Assembly: GCA_027943335.1 (NCBI GenBank)
Contig: BSBK01003251.1
Location: 227,501 to 291,500 of the forward strand
Direction of reading: 5' to 3'
DNA length: 64,000 nucleotides
Source of the DNA: Chamaecyparis obtusa
Taxonomy: Eukaryota; Streptophyta; Pinopsida; Cupressales; Cupressaceae
The notes beneath the pieces were generated by a model. That model was not told the origin of the DNA. It saw nothing but the letters and a program-made list of their open reading frames with translations, and searched no databases. Every line of letters begins with the position of its first letter. The first letter of the stretch is position 1. Shown here one piece after another: positions 10,075 through 22,700 of this stretch. The position numbers and the translations under genes were made by a program.

Positions 10075-13000
10075 TTACATCTTGTCAAAAATGTGTGGAT
10101 GGGTTTTCTTCACAGACTCCAAGAGGTTGTCCCACTCCTCTTTCAAGTTTGTAAGAGCAATATGCTCAAGACTGACTTGTGCATGCATGTCAAAGATATT
10201 ATGCAACATTGAAAGCTCTGGTGTTGCAGCAAGTTGCTCAGCTTTGACAATATGTGTTTCAAAAATCTTCAGGTAAGGAATGAGTTCTTTCTATAACTCT
10301 GTAACTTGATCAGTGATGTGCTTGGCTTGTTTCCTTAAGTCTGCTATCAGCCGCCAGAGTTCCTGAACTCGGTTAATATTCTTTAAGAAAGTAGTTGGCT
10401 CGGTGATAGCTACTTGTGTACTTGAATTTATCTCTGCTTCTAAACTTTTTATCTTTTCACTGACTTCTATAGTGAAAGTGTCTGAAGTACAAAGCTTGAT
10501 GAGAAATTGACAGATTATCTAGGTGATAGATTTTACCGCGGTAATGACCTCAAATAATTTTACCTTGTTTAGTGCTACTTCGGTAGTAATCCTTTCTACC
10601 AATTTGTTTTTAATCTTTGACTCTGCCCTTTCTTCTATTATTTTGTCTACATCTATGTCTGGGGCATTCATCTTATCGGTGAGTGTGGCAAGTTGATCTA
10701 GGATGGGAGTATTCTCATCAATATTTGTTTTTGGTACTATCTGTTGCATAATATCCCTCACATCATTTAATACTTCTTTACATTTTTTTTCTTGCCTTAA
10801 CTTCTCTTGTACCACTTTCCTTTAACATAATTCCCCATATTTACTTAGGTCTTCAGGGCTTAGGGTTCTCGGGTCACATTCTAGGATAATGATAACTTCA
10901 TCAATGGTGACTGACCCTTTGGCTTTCTTCTTCTTCTTCTTCTTCTATGCAAGAGGTGACTTCTTCTCACTTATGACAATAGCTTTTTCTTCATTTGTCA
11001 GAGTATCTTTCTCAGTTGACAATGTAGAATCCTTTTTCTTCTCCTCGGTAGATGGTGTATGGGTCTCGATTGTAGTGTCAGGTGGGTTCACCTTGGTTGA
11101 CTTTTTTTTTTGTTGGTTCATTAGTTTCTGTAGACTGTGCCTCTGGCTGGTTAGGCTCATTTGTATTTTCAGGTTGCTCGGGTGGTTGAATCTCAGTTGT
11201 ATCTTTGGTTGGCTTAGGATGAGAGACATCAAGTTGTACTTGTGAAATTATTTCAACTGCCTCTGCAAGTACAGGTAGTTCACCTGGTAGAGATATACAC
11301 ACATTGTTAGCTTCATCTTTGTATTGTATAATTTTTACATCTTCATCATCCTTATCATCAAGATCATTGTTAGTGATGTCCTCAATGAGTGCATCATCAT
11401 CAGTTGTCTTTTGCAAGTGGATCTTTACTTGATCTAGTGCATCTTGTGAAATTCTTATTTCTTCCTTTTGCTCGGTGATATCCATTACCTCAATAACTGA
11501 TATACCGGTGTCTTCTATTTTCTTTCCTTTACTATCATCAATGAAAATACTTTTACCTTTTGAACTGTGTCTCTTTTTAGACAGTTTCAGGAATGCTTCC
11601 TGTTCAACTTTCTCTTCTGCTTTCAAAATTGATGTCCATAAAGAATCGCATATGACATCCATATCATCTACATTCTCATACAAGATCTGCATAGCTCTAT
11701 TCTTGACTGAAGTTTGGGCTGATACCTTGTCATGTATTCACTTACCACAGCATAGCTAAAGTGTGTGGCTAGACGGCTTAGTGACCGTTCTCTTTTCATT
11801 TTCTCTGTATCGAGTGCAATAGCCCATCTCTCACTTATTTTTTCATCAAGTTGCTTCAGCAATTGACATGCAAATTACATTGGTACTCTCTTGAATTTAA
11901 TCATCATTTGAACAATAGCATGTTCTATCTTTGTTTTGTCCTTAATTGACATGTTAAATTTGCCTATGCCTGGATCATTAAGATTTCCATTCTCAATAAT
12001 ATCTTCAATTATTTCTTCTATAGTACTGTCCCTATTACGAACTAATTTGAATTGATCAGGATCATTTTCAGTTTCAGTATCCTCTAGATCTTCCTTATTT
12101 GTTATATATTTCCTCTTTTTCTTTAGTGTCTCAACTACATTCTTGTTCTTTCTCTTGATGTATTTCTTTGTCAGTGTAGGTTCCCTTCTTTTTGCAACTT
12201 TTACATCTTCTTCTTGTTTGGTGGATTGTGTAGTAGTTGATGAATGGGTCTTCATCCTTTCAGGTTCTTGTGGCTATATGTCTTGTTCATCATTGGTGGG
12301 TAACTGAATTTCTTCTTCATCATTGGTGGGAGGAACCAATGTGTGATCTTTTTCTTTATCTGACTCGGTCTCCTCGCTGTCATAGGGCTTTTCAGCCAAC
12401 TGTAACTGACCTTTGGTTGTCTCATCAACCGGTGACTCCTTAGGTGAGTTAGATGTAGTTCCATATTTTTTTGTGAGATCCTTTTTCATTTTCTTTTCCC
12501 TTCTTGACATTTTACTAATCTCAATGTCCATTGTGATTCTGGACTTAGCTTCCTCATATACTCCAAACCTACTCGTAGTGATGTCTATCAGTAATTCCAG
12601 CAATGCATTGATAGATTTCAAATTGAAATCATGATTCATTTCATAACCCATCAGTACTAGCCATTTTGTTCTCGGTTCTACTGCCTTTATCATTGAATGG
12701 TCTGTGCTTACCACAAAGCATATGTCATCTTCAAATTTTCTCACTAGTTCCTTCAGAATTCTACTCCTTTGTTGCATCTTTGATTGAAATTCCTTGAAAT
12801 ATGCATTGAACTCCTTATTCAGATTGTCTCCTAGACTTCTCATCATTTCACCAATTTGAGCAGTTATCAGTTTGTCCGTTTGCTAGTTTACTTTACCAAT
12901 ACCCAGTACATATTTTTGTAGATAGAGAAATGTACATACAAGTAGCAATCCGTACCTACATGCATTGGACTTCTTTTCCTTGATCATCTTCATATTATCA

Positions 13001-13707
13001 TGTAGTTGGTGTAGTAGTAGTTCTGCAAGATCAACCTAGTGATCTTTCTTCACAATTTTGTAAGCCATGTCCACGATGCTACAGGGTACACTATTGGGTC
13101 TGCTGGATTGAAATATCTTGTACCTGATGACATGAGATACAAATTTTACCACTGGATCTTTGATAGTTGAAATCTTTAGTGCCCTACCATCCCATTGAGC
13201 TCCATTGTTCTTTTCTATGTCGAGATGAGATGAACTTCGAAAGGCTTTGGCTTTTTCAGTTGTAGGGTACCCAGTAACCCTACTGATAATCTTCTTCATG
13301 ACCTCAACAGGTTTTTCTAGGAAAAATTTACCATCATGAAATCTGCTCAGCACAATTCTTATCTAGTCATTGTGAAATGATTGCGGGAAGTATGTAAAAC
13401 ATCGTAACCCTAATTCTTCAATCTTTTTATACTCAGGTTTAATCTTTCCATCCGGTCCATGGACTTGCTGAAAAGAAACAATAGTCTCAAAATCACATAC
13501 TTCACCGATTTTGCAGTGAATGTAGGACCTAACATCTTCTGTCAACAAAACCCTATCCGAAATACTAGAAAATGCACCCATATCATCTATTTGTGCTACA
13601 ACCTTGGGATGAGGTTTGAATTTCTCCTTAGTGAAATGTGCCCTAACAATAAGTTCTACTTCCTCCACAATGTTATGTAATTTTCTTACCGTCGATGTTG
13701 ATGCCAT
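10075..13707 (-). pseudogene. Long ORF of unknown function in the pol position
   Basis: Read right to left from ATG at 13707 (MASTSTVRKLHN) to TAA at 10075, about 1,200 codons. It is interrupted by several single stops and by a frame change between about 11690 and 11100 whose return lies at a run of T (10 bases near 11102). The N-terminal ~450 residues look globular: a segment with ISRVTGYPTTEKAK, then RPNSVPC and a D(L)AELLLHQLHD helix before YGLLLVCTFLYLQKYVLG. This order is reminiscent of the family called putative plant transposon protein (PF20167), but that is recalled and weak. The middle is acidic and basic low complexity (EEIQLPTNDE, KRKNKNVVETLKKK). The C-terminal ~350 residues are helical and charged. 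No RT, integrase or protease motif is present. It may be a Gag extension, a captured gene or a lineage-specific element gene. Confidence 0.6.
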
Positions 13708-14256
13708 AAATTATTTCTAGGGTTTCAGCAAATAATAGATAACCAATGTTCGATAGGCAGATGGACTTACTCATTATCGTCAAAGATTTGTTGTCGGTTC
13801 GATATACAGTAGCTTTGAATCTATTCTGAAAATCTTTAGCTTGAACTCTTCTCAGTAAAATCTCCTTTCTTTGAAATTGCAATGTAACAATGAAATCTAT
13901 TTTCACATATTTATAGGTTTTTTTCGATATTCCTACTCAAAATTTGATGCATTAAATGTGTGACCTAACTTTCAGTATGAAACGGCTGTTAGCTGGGTAA
14001 TGTCTATAATTTCTTTTGCTTGATTAATATACAATTTCTTCATTGGTTTTCTCTATTGTCGGTTAACCTTGTATACTGATTACTGATGGGTAACCAACTC
14101 ACTTTTCTTCTTTTACCGACTATATGACATTAGTAAACTTATAAACCATAGTTCATCTTTATTCATGCAGATTTGGTATTTGTACATCATGTATAAGGAA
14201 CTGTATGAAAAAATATGATCATTTAAAATGTCAGTTCCATACATACCTTTGTCATC

Positions 14257-15639
14257 TTAAGTGGAGGTACTGATGTCACCCAATCCAATGGATGAGGTTT
14301 CACCAACAGCGTTACTTGACTCAGCATTCTCATTAGATGCCTTCTTCCGCATTGTATTCCTTAACTTCATAATTTCTACAATGTTATATCCACTTTCAAA
14401 TATATGGTTTTCATCAAATGCTCTGTCTCTATAGTTCTTTCTTACATGACTGACCTTGTGACAGTGCAAACATGTCATTCCTGCATTTGTCTAGTTTTTT
14501 GATTGTCCAATCTGACTCTTTCTGAAATAGTTTTCTGCAATATGTCCATACCGACCACATGCAGTGCAGTTAGTCCATGTATTATAATCCCAAACATATG
14601 AGTTACCTTGTCTCTTCGGTTGATATGGCTTTCGTTGTAGTTTCTCTTTAGGTGTCCAGACTTGTTTCATTTTCACCTTGCACTCCCTTGTAGTGTGTCC
14701 ATGCTTATTACAAATATAGCATACTTTCTCCTTAGTGGTATTATTAGTAATGTCATTCTTCTTAGCTCTACATTCATAAGCTGGATGTCCAAACTTACCA
14801 CAGTAATAGCAATATCCATTGAATTTAGGAATAACGGGAGGTTTACCTTGTGTGCTACTTCTGCACATATTAGATGTATGTCCTGGTTTTCCATGTGGTA
14901 ACATGTCATCACTTTAGGTTTTTGAGTTTGATTTTTGTTGACTTTTTCATCTTGTTGTGATGATTCTCCTTCACTAGTGTAGCCTATACCGGCTCTACTT
15001 CTAAAAATAATCAATCTTTTTAGAACTATCCTCAGCTATCTTCATCATTTCATTGTGTTTCTTTTGTGTCTTTATTTCATTTCTCAATTTTTCATTATCT
15101 TCTCTAAGTATTGCAACATCTTTAAGTCTTCTCAATAATACTCCATTTACTCGGTTCATTTCTTGATTAACTGTCATCATCTGATTTGATACTTGGAAGT
15201 GACGATTAGTGAGTCTCTGTATTTCACTTTCTTTTGCTTGAAGTTGTTTTTTCATCAGTCTTCGGTCTTCAATAGCCAGATTTTGATCTTGTTCAGCTTG
15301 TCTACCATTGTTCATGATTTCCACCATTCTCACCATTTGAGATTCATGACCGATTTGAAGTGCTTTCACTTACTTAGATAGATGCTGATTCTTTTTAGAT
15401 AACTCAGAGATTATGCTTTTGGATCCGTCAGAGATGCTTCCAGAGTTTGATCCAATATGATCAAATATGTCATCAATAGGTTCTTCATGATAACTGATTT
15501 CATTCAATTGAATTGCAAGATTCTTCCTTTCAACTAGTAATTTCTTTAGTTCTTCCTTGGCCTATTTATATTGTTCCACAAACATCTACATTTGTATCTT
15601 CTGATTCTCAATAGTCTTGTCAAGCTTGTATCTCTCCAT
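14257..15639 (-). pseudogene. Gag with coiled coil and five zinc knuckles
   Basis: Starts at ATG 15639 (MERYKLDKTIENQ), just downstream of the primer site. Residues ~1-215 are strongly coiled-coil (heptad-rich, Gln/Glu/Lys/Leu). Then come five knuckle motifs: one split by a frameshift near 14900-15000 (CYH..GKPGHTSNMC), CYYCGKFGHPAYEC, CYICNKHGHTTREC, CTACGRYGHIAENY and CLHCHKVSHVRKNY, the last two having lost the final Cys to Tyr. The C-terminus is Ser/Glu-rich. Usual LTR-element Gags have one or two knuckles. Stops (two before 15369) and one frameshift inactivate this copy. The relic at 4557-6120 shares the architecture. Confidence 0.75.
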
Positions 15640-15689
15640 GACTTAGATCTTTACCCTTCAATGGTTAGATTGTTCAATAAGAGAACTGA

Positions 15690-15701
15690 GCTCTAATACG
15701 A
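15690..15701 (-). other. Degenerate primer-binding site, initiator-Met type
   Basis: The minus strand reads TCGTATTAGAGC against the expected TGGTATCAGAGC (two mismatches). It sits two bases from the 5' LTR terminus at 15704. The same spacing is seen in the intact site at 6137-6148. Confidence 0.75.
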
Positions 15702-15703
15702 AT

Positions 15704-16932
15704 TGTTGGAATTAGGAGAGATAGTTACTAAGAGGGGAGGGGTGAATCAGTGACCTCAAAACTTAACTTGTAACACATTTCTAAACTATAACTGAATATT
15801 GTAATAACCAATCCAAATAACTTGAACATAATTGCTTAAATCAATCATCTAGTTAACTTTAGAAAGTAAACAACATGAAATCAATATGAAAATCACATAA
15901 CACAAGTATTTTGGTAATGCAGAAACCCTTGTTAGAAGGTAAAAACTGCAGTGGGGATGACACCCACAAATTCTTCACTACTGCAGATAAAAAAGGTTTT
16001 TCTGTTAAGGCTACAAGTTTTGATCACTTATGGTGATCTTACCTTGTTAGGAGTAACATATTAGATCAGCTAGATCTATCTAGTTATAGGATTTAACAAC
16101 ACTACATGAAGTGTGTACTCGGTTAAGAGATTTATACAAAGACTGTTAAGTCTACTCTATTAAGAGATTTATACCAAACTCTATCACAATTGTTAGAAAG
16201 TAATAGGTAACTATCTGCTAATTGACAACTCAATTGTCTAAAATAGATCTATAAGTGCTCATCAAAATATCACCTTATCTGTGATGATTCTCTGCTCTAT
16301 TCTGCTCAGTAGCCTTCATTGATTCTACTCAATCTGAAATCCTCTATGCTCTGTTCTTCTCGGTAAACTAATTGTCTTGAAGATAGGCAATTTCTTGAAG
16401 TGCTCCGTGATTCATATGTATCAGTTCAACAACCCCATAAAATGGTGCGAACATATATAATATATAGTTTTCTATTTTGCTTCTTAAGCAAAAATTAGGT
16501 TACAAAGAATAATCATAACCCTAAGATCTACGGTGCAAAATAACCTAGATCAGCTATTACAAAATAAGATAATCATTACATTTAATGAATATCTTTTACA
16601 ATAAATGCTCCTCGATCTTGGTAAACCATTTTATGATCTATTGTAACTATTTGCATAGAATAATGTGCCATTTCTAATTACTATGCCATTTTTTGTGATC
16701 ATCGATAAACACTGTATAATCTGCTCGGTGTATATTGCGATGCTCAGTGTTTACTGACCGTCGGTGTCGGTGATGCTGGTGCTCGATTAACTGTGTGATG
16801 CTCGGTGTAAAGGCTTTACCGACTGCTCTATCTTACTTCTAGTTACCGACTGTCTCAATATAAGTAACCGATTGACCTGTTTACTGTCCTTTGATACTAA
16901 TGACAGCCTTAAATTCTCAATAGAGATTAATA
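15704..16932 (-). mobile_element. 5' LTR of the nested element
   Basis: Begins TGTTGGAATT next to the primer site. Its right end reads GATTAATA where the 3' LTR has GATTAACA. Aligns with 8620-9847 end to end without large gaps. Confidence 0.9.
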
Positions 16933-18160
16933 GGTTCATCCCCGTACTCTGCTCCTAAGCAAAAAACAACCTCAACATCTAAGTAAGCTACCTCATCAGT
17001 TGCACAAGACTATAATCTAGTTGACCAACTTTAGCATACTCCATCTTTGATTTGAATACTTGAGTTACTCCAAATCTCTCCTACTCACAGGGAGATCCTT
17101 GGTTAAGCCCTTCTTATGGCTAACATTCCTAAGGACCTAGATGTTGATAAGTTCCAGTCCATGGTTGGTCATCTTGCTTTGCCTCATTATCTAACTTTCT
17201 TTGAATAAGATGACAAATCTATCAGCCATCCGCATAATGAGTCCCTCCATATTGAAGTCGCTATTCATAAGTATAGATTTAAGTGCTTTTTTATATATGG
17301 AGGTGAGGGTTTAAACATCTACACTTTCAATTTTGTTAAGTCTCTTAGTTTTTTAGAGAATTCTATTGATCCCCGATGCAAAATAAAGATCAAAGAATGC
17401 GATGAAGAGGAACATTCTTCTAAAGGCATGGTAGTCTTAACTATTTGGGTAGGTCATGTTCAGAGGGATGTCATTTTTCAGGTCTTGGATATTCCTTTGG
17501 AAAACAACATACTTCTGGATTTCCCTTGGATCCATGAAATGCAAGTAGTTCCTTCTATATACTATTGATGCATTAAATTCCCTCATGATGGAATTAAGGT
17601 TACTATCCTACAGACTTAGTATATTTTTATAAATCCTAAACAAGAAGAACAAATGGTTCCTCACAATAAAGAAATATCAAATCCTAAAGAAGAAGAAGAA
17701 AAAGAAAAGACACCTCTATCAGACTATGGGAAGAAAATACTTGTCAAACCCACTGGTATGGGAGGATATTAGGTGGACACTCTTCCAATCTATTCAAAAT
17801 CTTATGAAAAATCATCTCTCTCAATTACAAAAACACCTATTATACATGAAGGTACTCGCATGGTTAAGGCTAAATTTCCCCTAGAGCTAGAAAGGGAAGA
17901 AAGTGTTGTCCTACAAAGACTCTACAAGAGAGAAGAATTTGAACCAGAACTAAAACATGCTTAAATTTCACCTAAAAAGTATGGTGTGGGTTACCAACTT
18001 ATGCAGAAGATGGGATAGGATGGAAAAGGTCCTCTTTCAAAATGAAAAGGTCTTCTTGAACTTCTACATGCTGAATTCAGAAATCCTAAAGACAAGATTG
18101 GTGTTGTCTATCATGAACATAAGTTTGACAAACCTAGCAGCAATACTCACACATGTATGA
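16933..18160 (+). pseudogene. Ty3/gypsy protease and G-patch region (split element)
   Basis: Continuation of the gypsy element interrupted at 8619. About 17440-17600 encodes the C-terminal retropepsin signature of plant gypsy elements (VLDIPLENNILLDFPWIHEM, then VPSIYY and a KFPHDG segment). The canonical form has LLGRPW where this copy has LLDFPW. The active-site D-S/T-G part was not found. An acidic linker follows (EEEEKEKTPLSDYGKK), then at about 17960-18050 a G-patch-like motif (KYGVGYQLMQKMG, DGKGPLSK), interrupted by stops. G-patch next to protease is known in several retroelements. Multiple stops; a fossil. Confidence 0.65.
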
Positions 18161-18194
18161 GCACTCAAATGATGAAGAAGAAGCATAAATTCAA

Positions 18195-19786
18195 TTGATG
18201 GCATATGAAAGGATCTTACATATCCAAAGTTCTAATCCATACTATCAAGGAGAGTCCTATATACCATATCAAGATCCTCAAGAAAATGACCTAGTGGAAC
18301 CCATAGATCCAACAAAAAGTAGACTTGATCAAGAAAATTTCACTCCCACTGTTGATGATAATACCACTACTACCACTCCTTATACTGTTGAACATATCAT
18401 TGACTCTAATTACATGCATCCTGATTGGGGGAACTGGCTGATGTCTCCCTTATCTTGGATATGCCTCATTTTATGCTTATTATAGACTACTATGATGCTA
18501 CTATTACTAAACAATATCCCATTACTGAAAGCACACCTCTTGAGATAGAAGAAAATGATGATGAAGATTTACCTCCTACATTAACTCTTGCTAATTACAT
18601 CAGACAATATTGTAATAGTGAAATAGACTCACATGAATATGAGTGGGACTCATTATCAGATGCTCCGATGGAAATATAGGTTGATGTCATACACAAATAT
18701 GCCACTACTAAAATTTTTGAATGAGGAGAAAGCTCAAATTTTGAAGACCAAGAGAATGATGAAGATCTTTTCCATCCTCTTGTGGAAATTATACATATGG
18801 CTCCTAGGCCCTATGCTCATCATCAAAAAAACACTTGAGCTAATGAAGAAAATCATGGGTTTATAAGACCTCATCCTACGACAACAACATGGAACTTAGC
18901 AAGGTCTAGGATTGAGATGGTTCCTAGTCACACACTTTTGGAGAAATAATAGGGACTTATCTCTAGGAATAGGCCATCCCCATTGTATTTTCATAACACT
19001 TCTCTAAACTCCTCTAACTCTTCTAGGATAACTCACAATTGACAACGCTCTATAGAAGATAAATTTCTTAATCTCTTGGATTCATTCATGAATGATGAGG
19101 AAAATACCAGTGTCTTTGCACTTGAACCCATTGATCATTTATCCCACCTCCATCCTGAGCTACTTTCCTAGAATCCTTACGAAACTATCTAACTCATATC
19201 ATTTTACACGTATCCTGGACTAACCTCTTACCTAGATGTTGTTGAACCTTTCCCTTCTTCCACCACTGAAATGAGCAAAGATATGGCATGAGAAGATGTT
19301 AAATATCTAAATCAGAAAAATAAAATAAAATTTGATAGTAAAAACCACTCTATGGCAATATCAAATCCTTAAAAAGTAAAAATAAGAGACGTATTCAATG
19401 GTGAAAACCTCTATGAGGTGCCAGTGGATGGGATACTTGATGAATCCATCTCAACACAAAAGATGTACTTTGATGGCTTATTTACACAACAAGGTGTTGA
19501 TGTTGATATTTTGTTCATGTTTCAACAAAGCTATAAAGCTCCACAAGCATACAATATAATCTTTTCTTCCACAAACAATATGGCTGAATATGAAAGATCC
19601 ACTAATGAATTTAATCTGGCTAATACATGGAAAATCAAAGAAATTCATGTCTATGGTGACTCTCAGCTGAAAATCAATCAAGTTACTAATGAATACCAAA
19701 CCGACAATGAAGAAGAGGTTGTGATCAATGATGCACAATTCTTGTATAAGAGAGAATCCAATATTAGAATAAATAATTCTTTATAG
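18195..19786 (+). pseudogene. Gypsy spacer region and RNase H domain
   Basis: About 18195-19390 is a low-similarity acidic spacer with stops and frameshifts (motifs PPTLTLANYIRQYCN, HEYEWDSLSDAP). About 19430-19786 is an RNase H domain: MYFDGLFTQQG with the first Asp, NNMAEYE with Glu, and IHVYGDSQLKINQV with the second Asp. The order is protease, spacer, RNase H, with no reverse transcriptase between them, so the RNase H lies upstream of where RT would be. No RT or integrase is recognisable after 19786. Confidence 0.65.
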
Positions 19787-22700
19787 GAAAAGAATGTCAC
19801 ATGATAAATAGATGCTGGACTACTAAGGCAAGTAAATCCTTAGGAAGGAGAAAAAGAAAATACATGATACCTTTCCCCCCAAGTGTGAAACAAAGATAAA
19901 ATATGTGGTGCATACCTAATGATAGAACTAATTCATAATATATACACAATTTCAAGCAAAATAAGTTTCAAACCAGAGAGAAATCCAGACATATTTGCAA
20001 AAAGATATCACATTATAAAGTCATAAAGTCATCAAGGATAGATATGAATGACATAAATGATATGGGTGACTTTTAAATGCTAGAAATTGTCTTTGATCTA
20101 CATGAAAATGATTGTTAAGATATGTTAGGATCTTGCATGAAAAAAAATTATCTCATGCCAAAAGAGATGTACCGTCATAAAATAATAGAAAATCCTTGAA
20201 GAAAAAAAGGAGAAAAGAATGCCACATTATGTCTACTTAGTGGTCAACCCAATTATACAATATATGTACTTCCAAGAAAGGAATAAATCATATGGAGGAT
20301 ACAAATCTCATTAAGGAGAAAGACCCTAAACAATGAGTCCATACAAGGGAGGACATCATAGTATAAAAGAGTTGATAATAAAATAGATAATGGATCCTAT
20401 GAAAGGAGAAGATAAAAAGAAACAACCCAATATATGTGCTAATGATATATCTTTAAATAATAAGCATGAACCTTCAAGAAAGAATAAGGTTGCAACTCAA
20501 AAATAACAACAAATGCATGCCAGAAAGGATGTCATTGTATAAAAGGAACATTTCAATCAAAGGGAGACAATAGATCCTTGGACGAAGGAAGAAATGATCA
20601 TCCCTTGCCCTCTAGATGCAAGAGAAAGATAGATTTCCTATTATGATGACTTCAATCTCATTACACCAAGGGCTTAACATAATGGAGAGAAAAATAATAG
20701 GAAAAAAATATGCTAAGGTATTTCTTTAATATGGAGAAAATGTAAAATGTTTGGTGTCAAGAGAAGAAGACATGTATCAATCATATCATGAATAATTATC
20801 AAAACTCAACACAATCACAAAGAGAATGCTTGTTAGAATAATGAAAGGAGGATGAAAGGTGACCATTGATGGGTTGCTTTAATTTTTTACACTATCTATA
20901 AGGGAATCATATCCTAGAATTATACTTAATATCCAAATAGATTTTCTTGGCCAAAGTTGCATGGTCATCAAAAGGTGATGGACCAAGAGATGGTGTTGGT
21001 AAGAGAATTTCAAAAGGACGTTGCCTGAGATAAAATGTTAGCTTGAGGTATATGAAATTCTTGAGGATAAGGAGGAACCTTAAGGCTTTATTCACTAAAT
21101 GCTTGATCTTTCTACTCATGTTGAATTGGTTCTGATCTATAAGTAGAAGGTAACTAGTCTTGTGGCTTATGAGTGGAAGGAAGAGAAGTATAGGTGGTTT
21201 CTCTAGGAAGATCATCATTCTTATTTTCTTTAGTTTTGGAGGAAGAAGGAGGATTGTCTCTTATTCTTGGAGAGAAATTATCTAGGAAATGTATAACATC
21301 TTAATCATGGATAATTTTTTGAATGTTTTGATAGGAGTCACAATAATTATCTACCGTAGGATCACTAGGAGCTAGTCCTTCAAGGAAAGGAATAGGATTA
21401 GGAAGATTATGATTAAAGCATTAGGCTCATTAAAAAAGACCCTTGTTTTATCTATATATTGCATGTATTTGGTTAAAATTTGAAGAATAAATACTCATGA
21501 AACATTAATAATGGTCTTTAAATATGCCTTACAAGGAAGATATATATGAGTTAATCTTAGTATGCCATATACAAGAACACCCTGAAAGAATAGAAGCATA
21601 ATGAAATGAAAGAATATATGATTAATTTCATGTGTTTGACAAAGAGAGGTAAGAAGTAATGTAAGGACATAAATCATTGCATACCAATCCAATTTAGAGA
21701 GTTCCATGTTAACAAACATACAACTAGGTCTCAAATTAGGAGTGTGATAGATAGAAGAGCTAATACAAAAGAAGAGAAATCTAACACCAAAATCATAATG
21801 GAAATGTTATAAGTCAGGTTCACCAAAATGTAATGTAAGAAATGGTGAGAAATGCTAGGATGTCTGTCACTCACCAATTATTGGCATACATTAGAATACA
21901 AAACCTCCAACTAGGTGAATCCAATTAGCACCACAAAGAAAGGAAGCACACCAATGTGTGATCTACACAATGAAGGGTTTTGATATTCTTTCCGTGATAA
22001 GGGTGATAAGAAAATGTGAAAGGAAAGTGATAAGATATGTAAATCTAATCTATAAAAGTAAGTGTAAGGAAAATTATGAAGAATGAAATAACCTTGTAGA
22101 AAGAGGAGGGAAAATGACTTTTAGATATAAATTGAACTATTGTTGGGATATCAAAATCGGGTGTAACTCTAGATATGGGTCTTTGGTGCCTGTAATTATC
22201 CACTATGTAAATTTTAGCCAAAAAGTGTGGAACTAGGTCATCAAAGTTGACCTTGTCCAAGACCGAGTCATGAAAGTCAACCTATTCCTTTCATATCCAA
22301 ATCTGATAAAAATTGCACCAAGCTGTAACAGGTTCTAAGACTTCTAAATACATCTCCACAACTCATAAAACTATTCCTCGACATAGAAAAGAAGGGGAAG
22401 AAGGTAAAGGGAACAATTTTGCCTCAACCAAATCCCTATTTAGGAATCAAGCTTAAAATGAAATAAATGCAATAGAAAGAGTGATGTCATGTAGCATAGA
22501 TTAGATCTAAACAATGGAATATATCATACCATGTAGATGCAAATGTCTCTTAGAATTTGATTAAGTATGTTGATGCAATAGCTTTGAGTCAACACAAAAA
22601 GAAAAAGAAAATCATGTACTTGACAAAACCTCGTGTAGCATATGTTGTAATTTTCCACAATTTTGGATTGAAGAAGAGAGAGAGAATAAGAAGACTTGAT

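Larger units (their letters stand above)
8620..16932 (-). mobile_element. Complete nested LTR retrotransposon, 8.3 kb
   Basis: Two directly repeated LTRs (8620-9847, 1228 bp; 15704-16932, 1229 bp) enclose about 5.9 kb of internal DNA. In transcription order, right to left: 5' LTR, degenerate initiator-Met primer site (15690-15701), Gag with coiled coil and five zinc knuckles, a long ORF of unknown function, polypurine tract (9848-9865), 3' LTR. Flanking pentamers GGCTC (8615-8619) and GGTTC (16933-16937) look like a 5-bp target duplication with one transition. No protease, reverse transcriptase, RNase H or integrase was seen, so it is non-autonomous as it stands. It sits between the Gag and protease of a plus-strand gypsy element. 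LTR divergence over the first ~230 bp is roughly 7% by eye, so the insertion is not recent. Confidence 0.9.

Noticed and set aside
10889..11245. Plus-strand Phe/Ser/Val-rich frame opposite the long ORF
   Set aside because: Shadow of the Lys/Glu/Thr-rich minus-strand ORF; the hydrophobic run is the complement of lysine codons.
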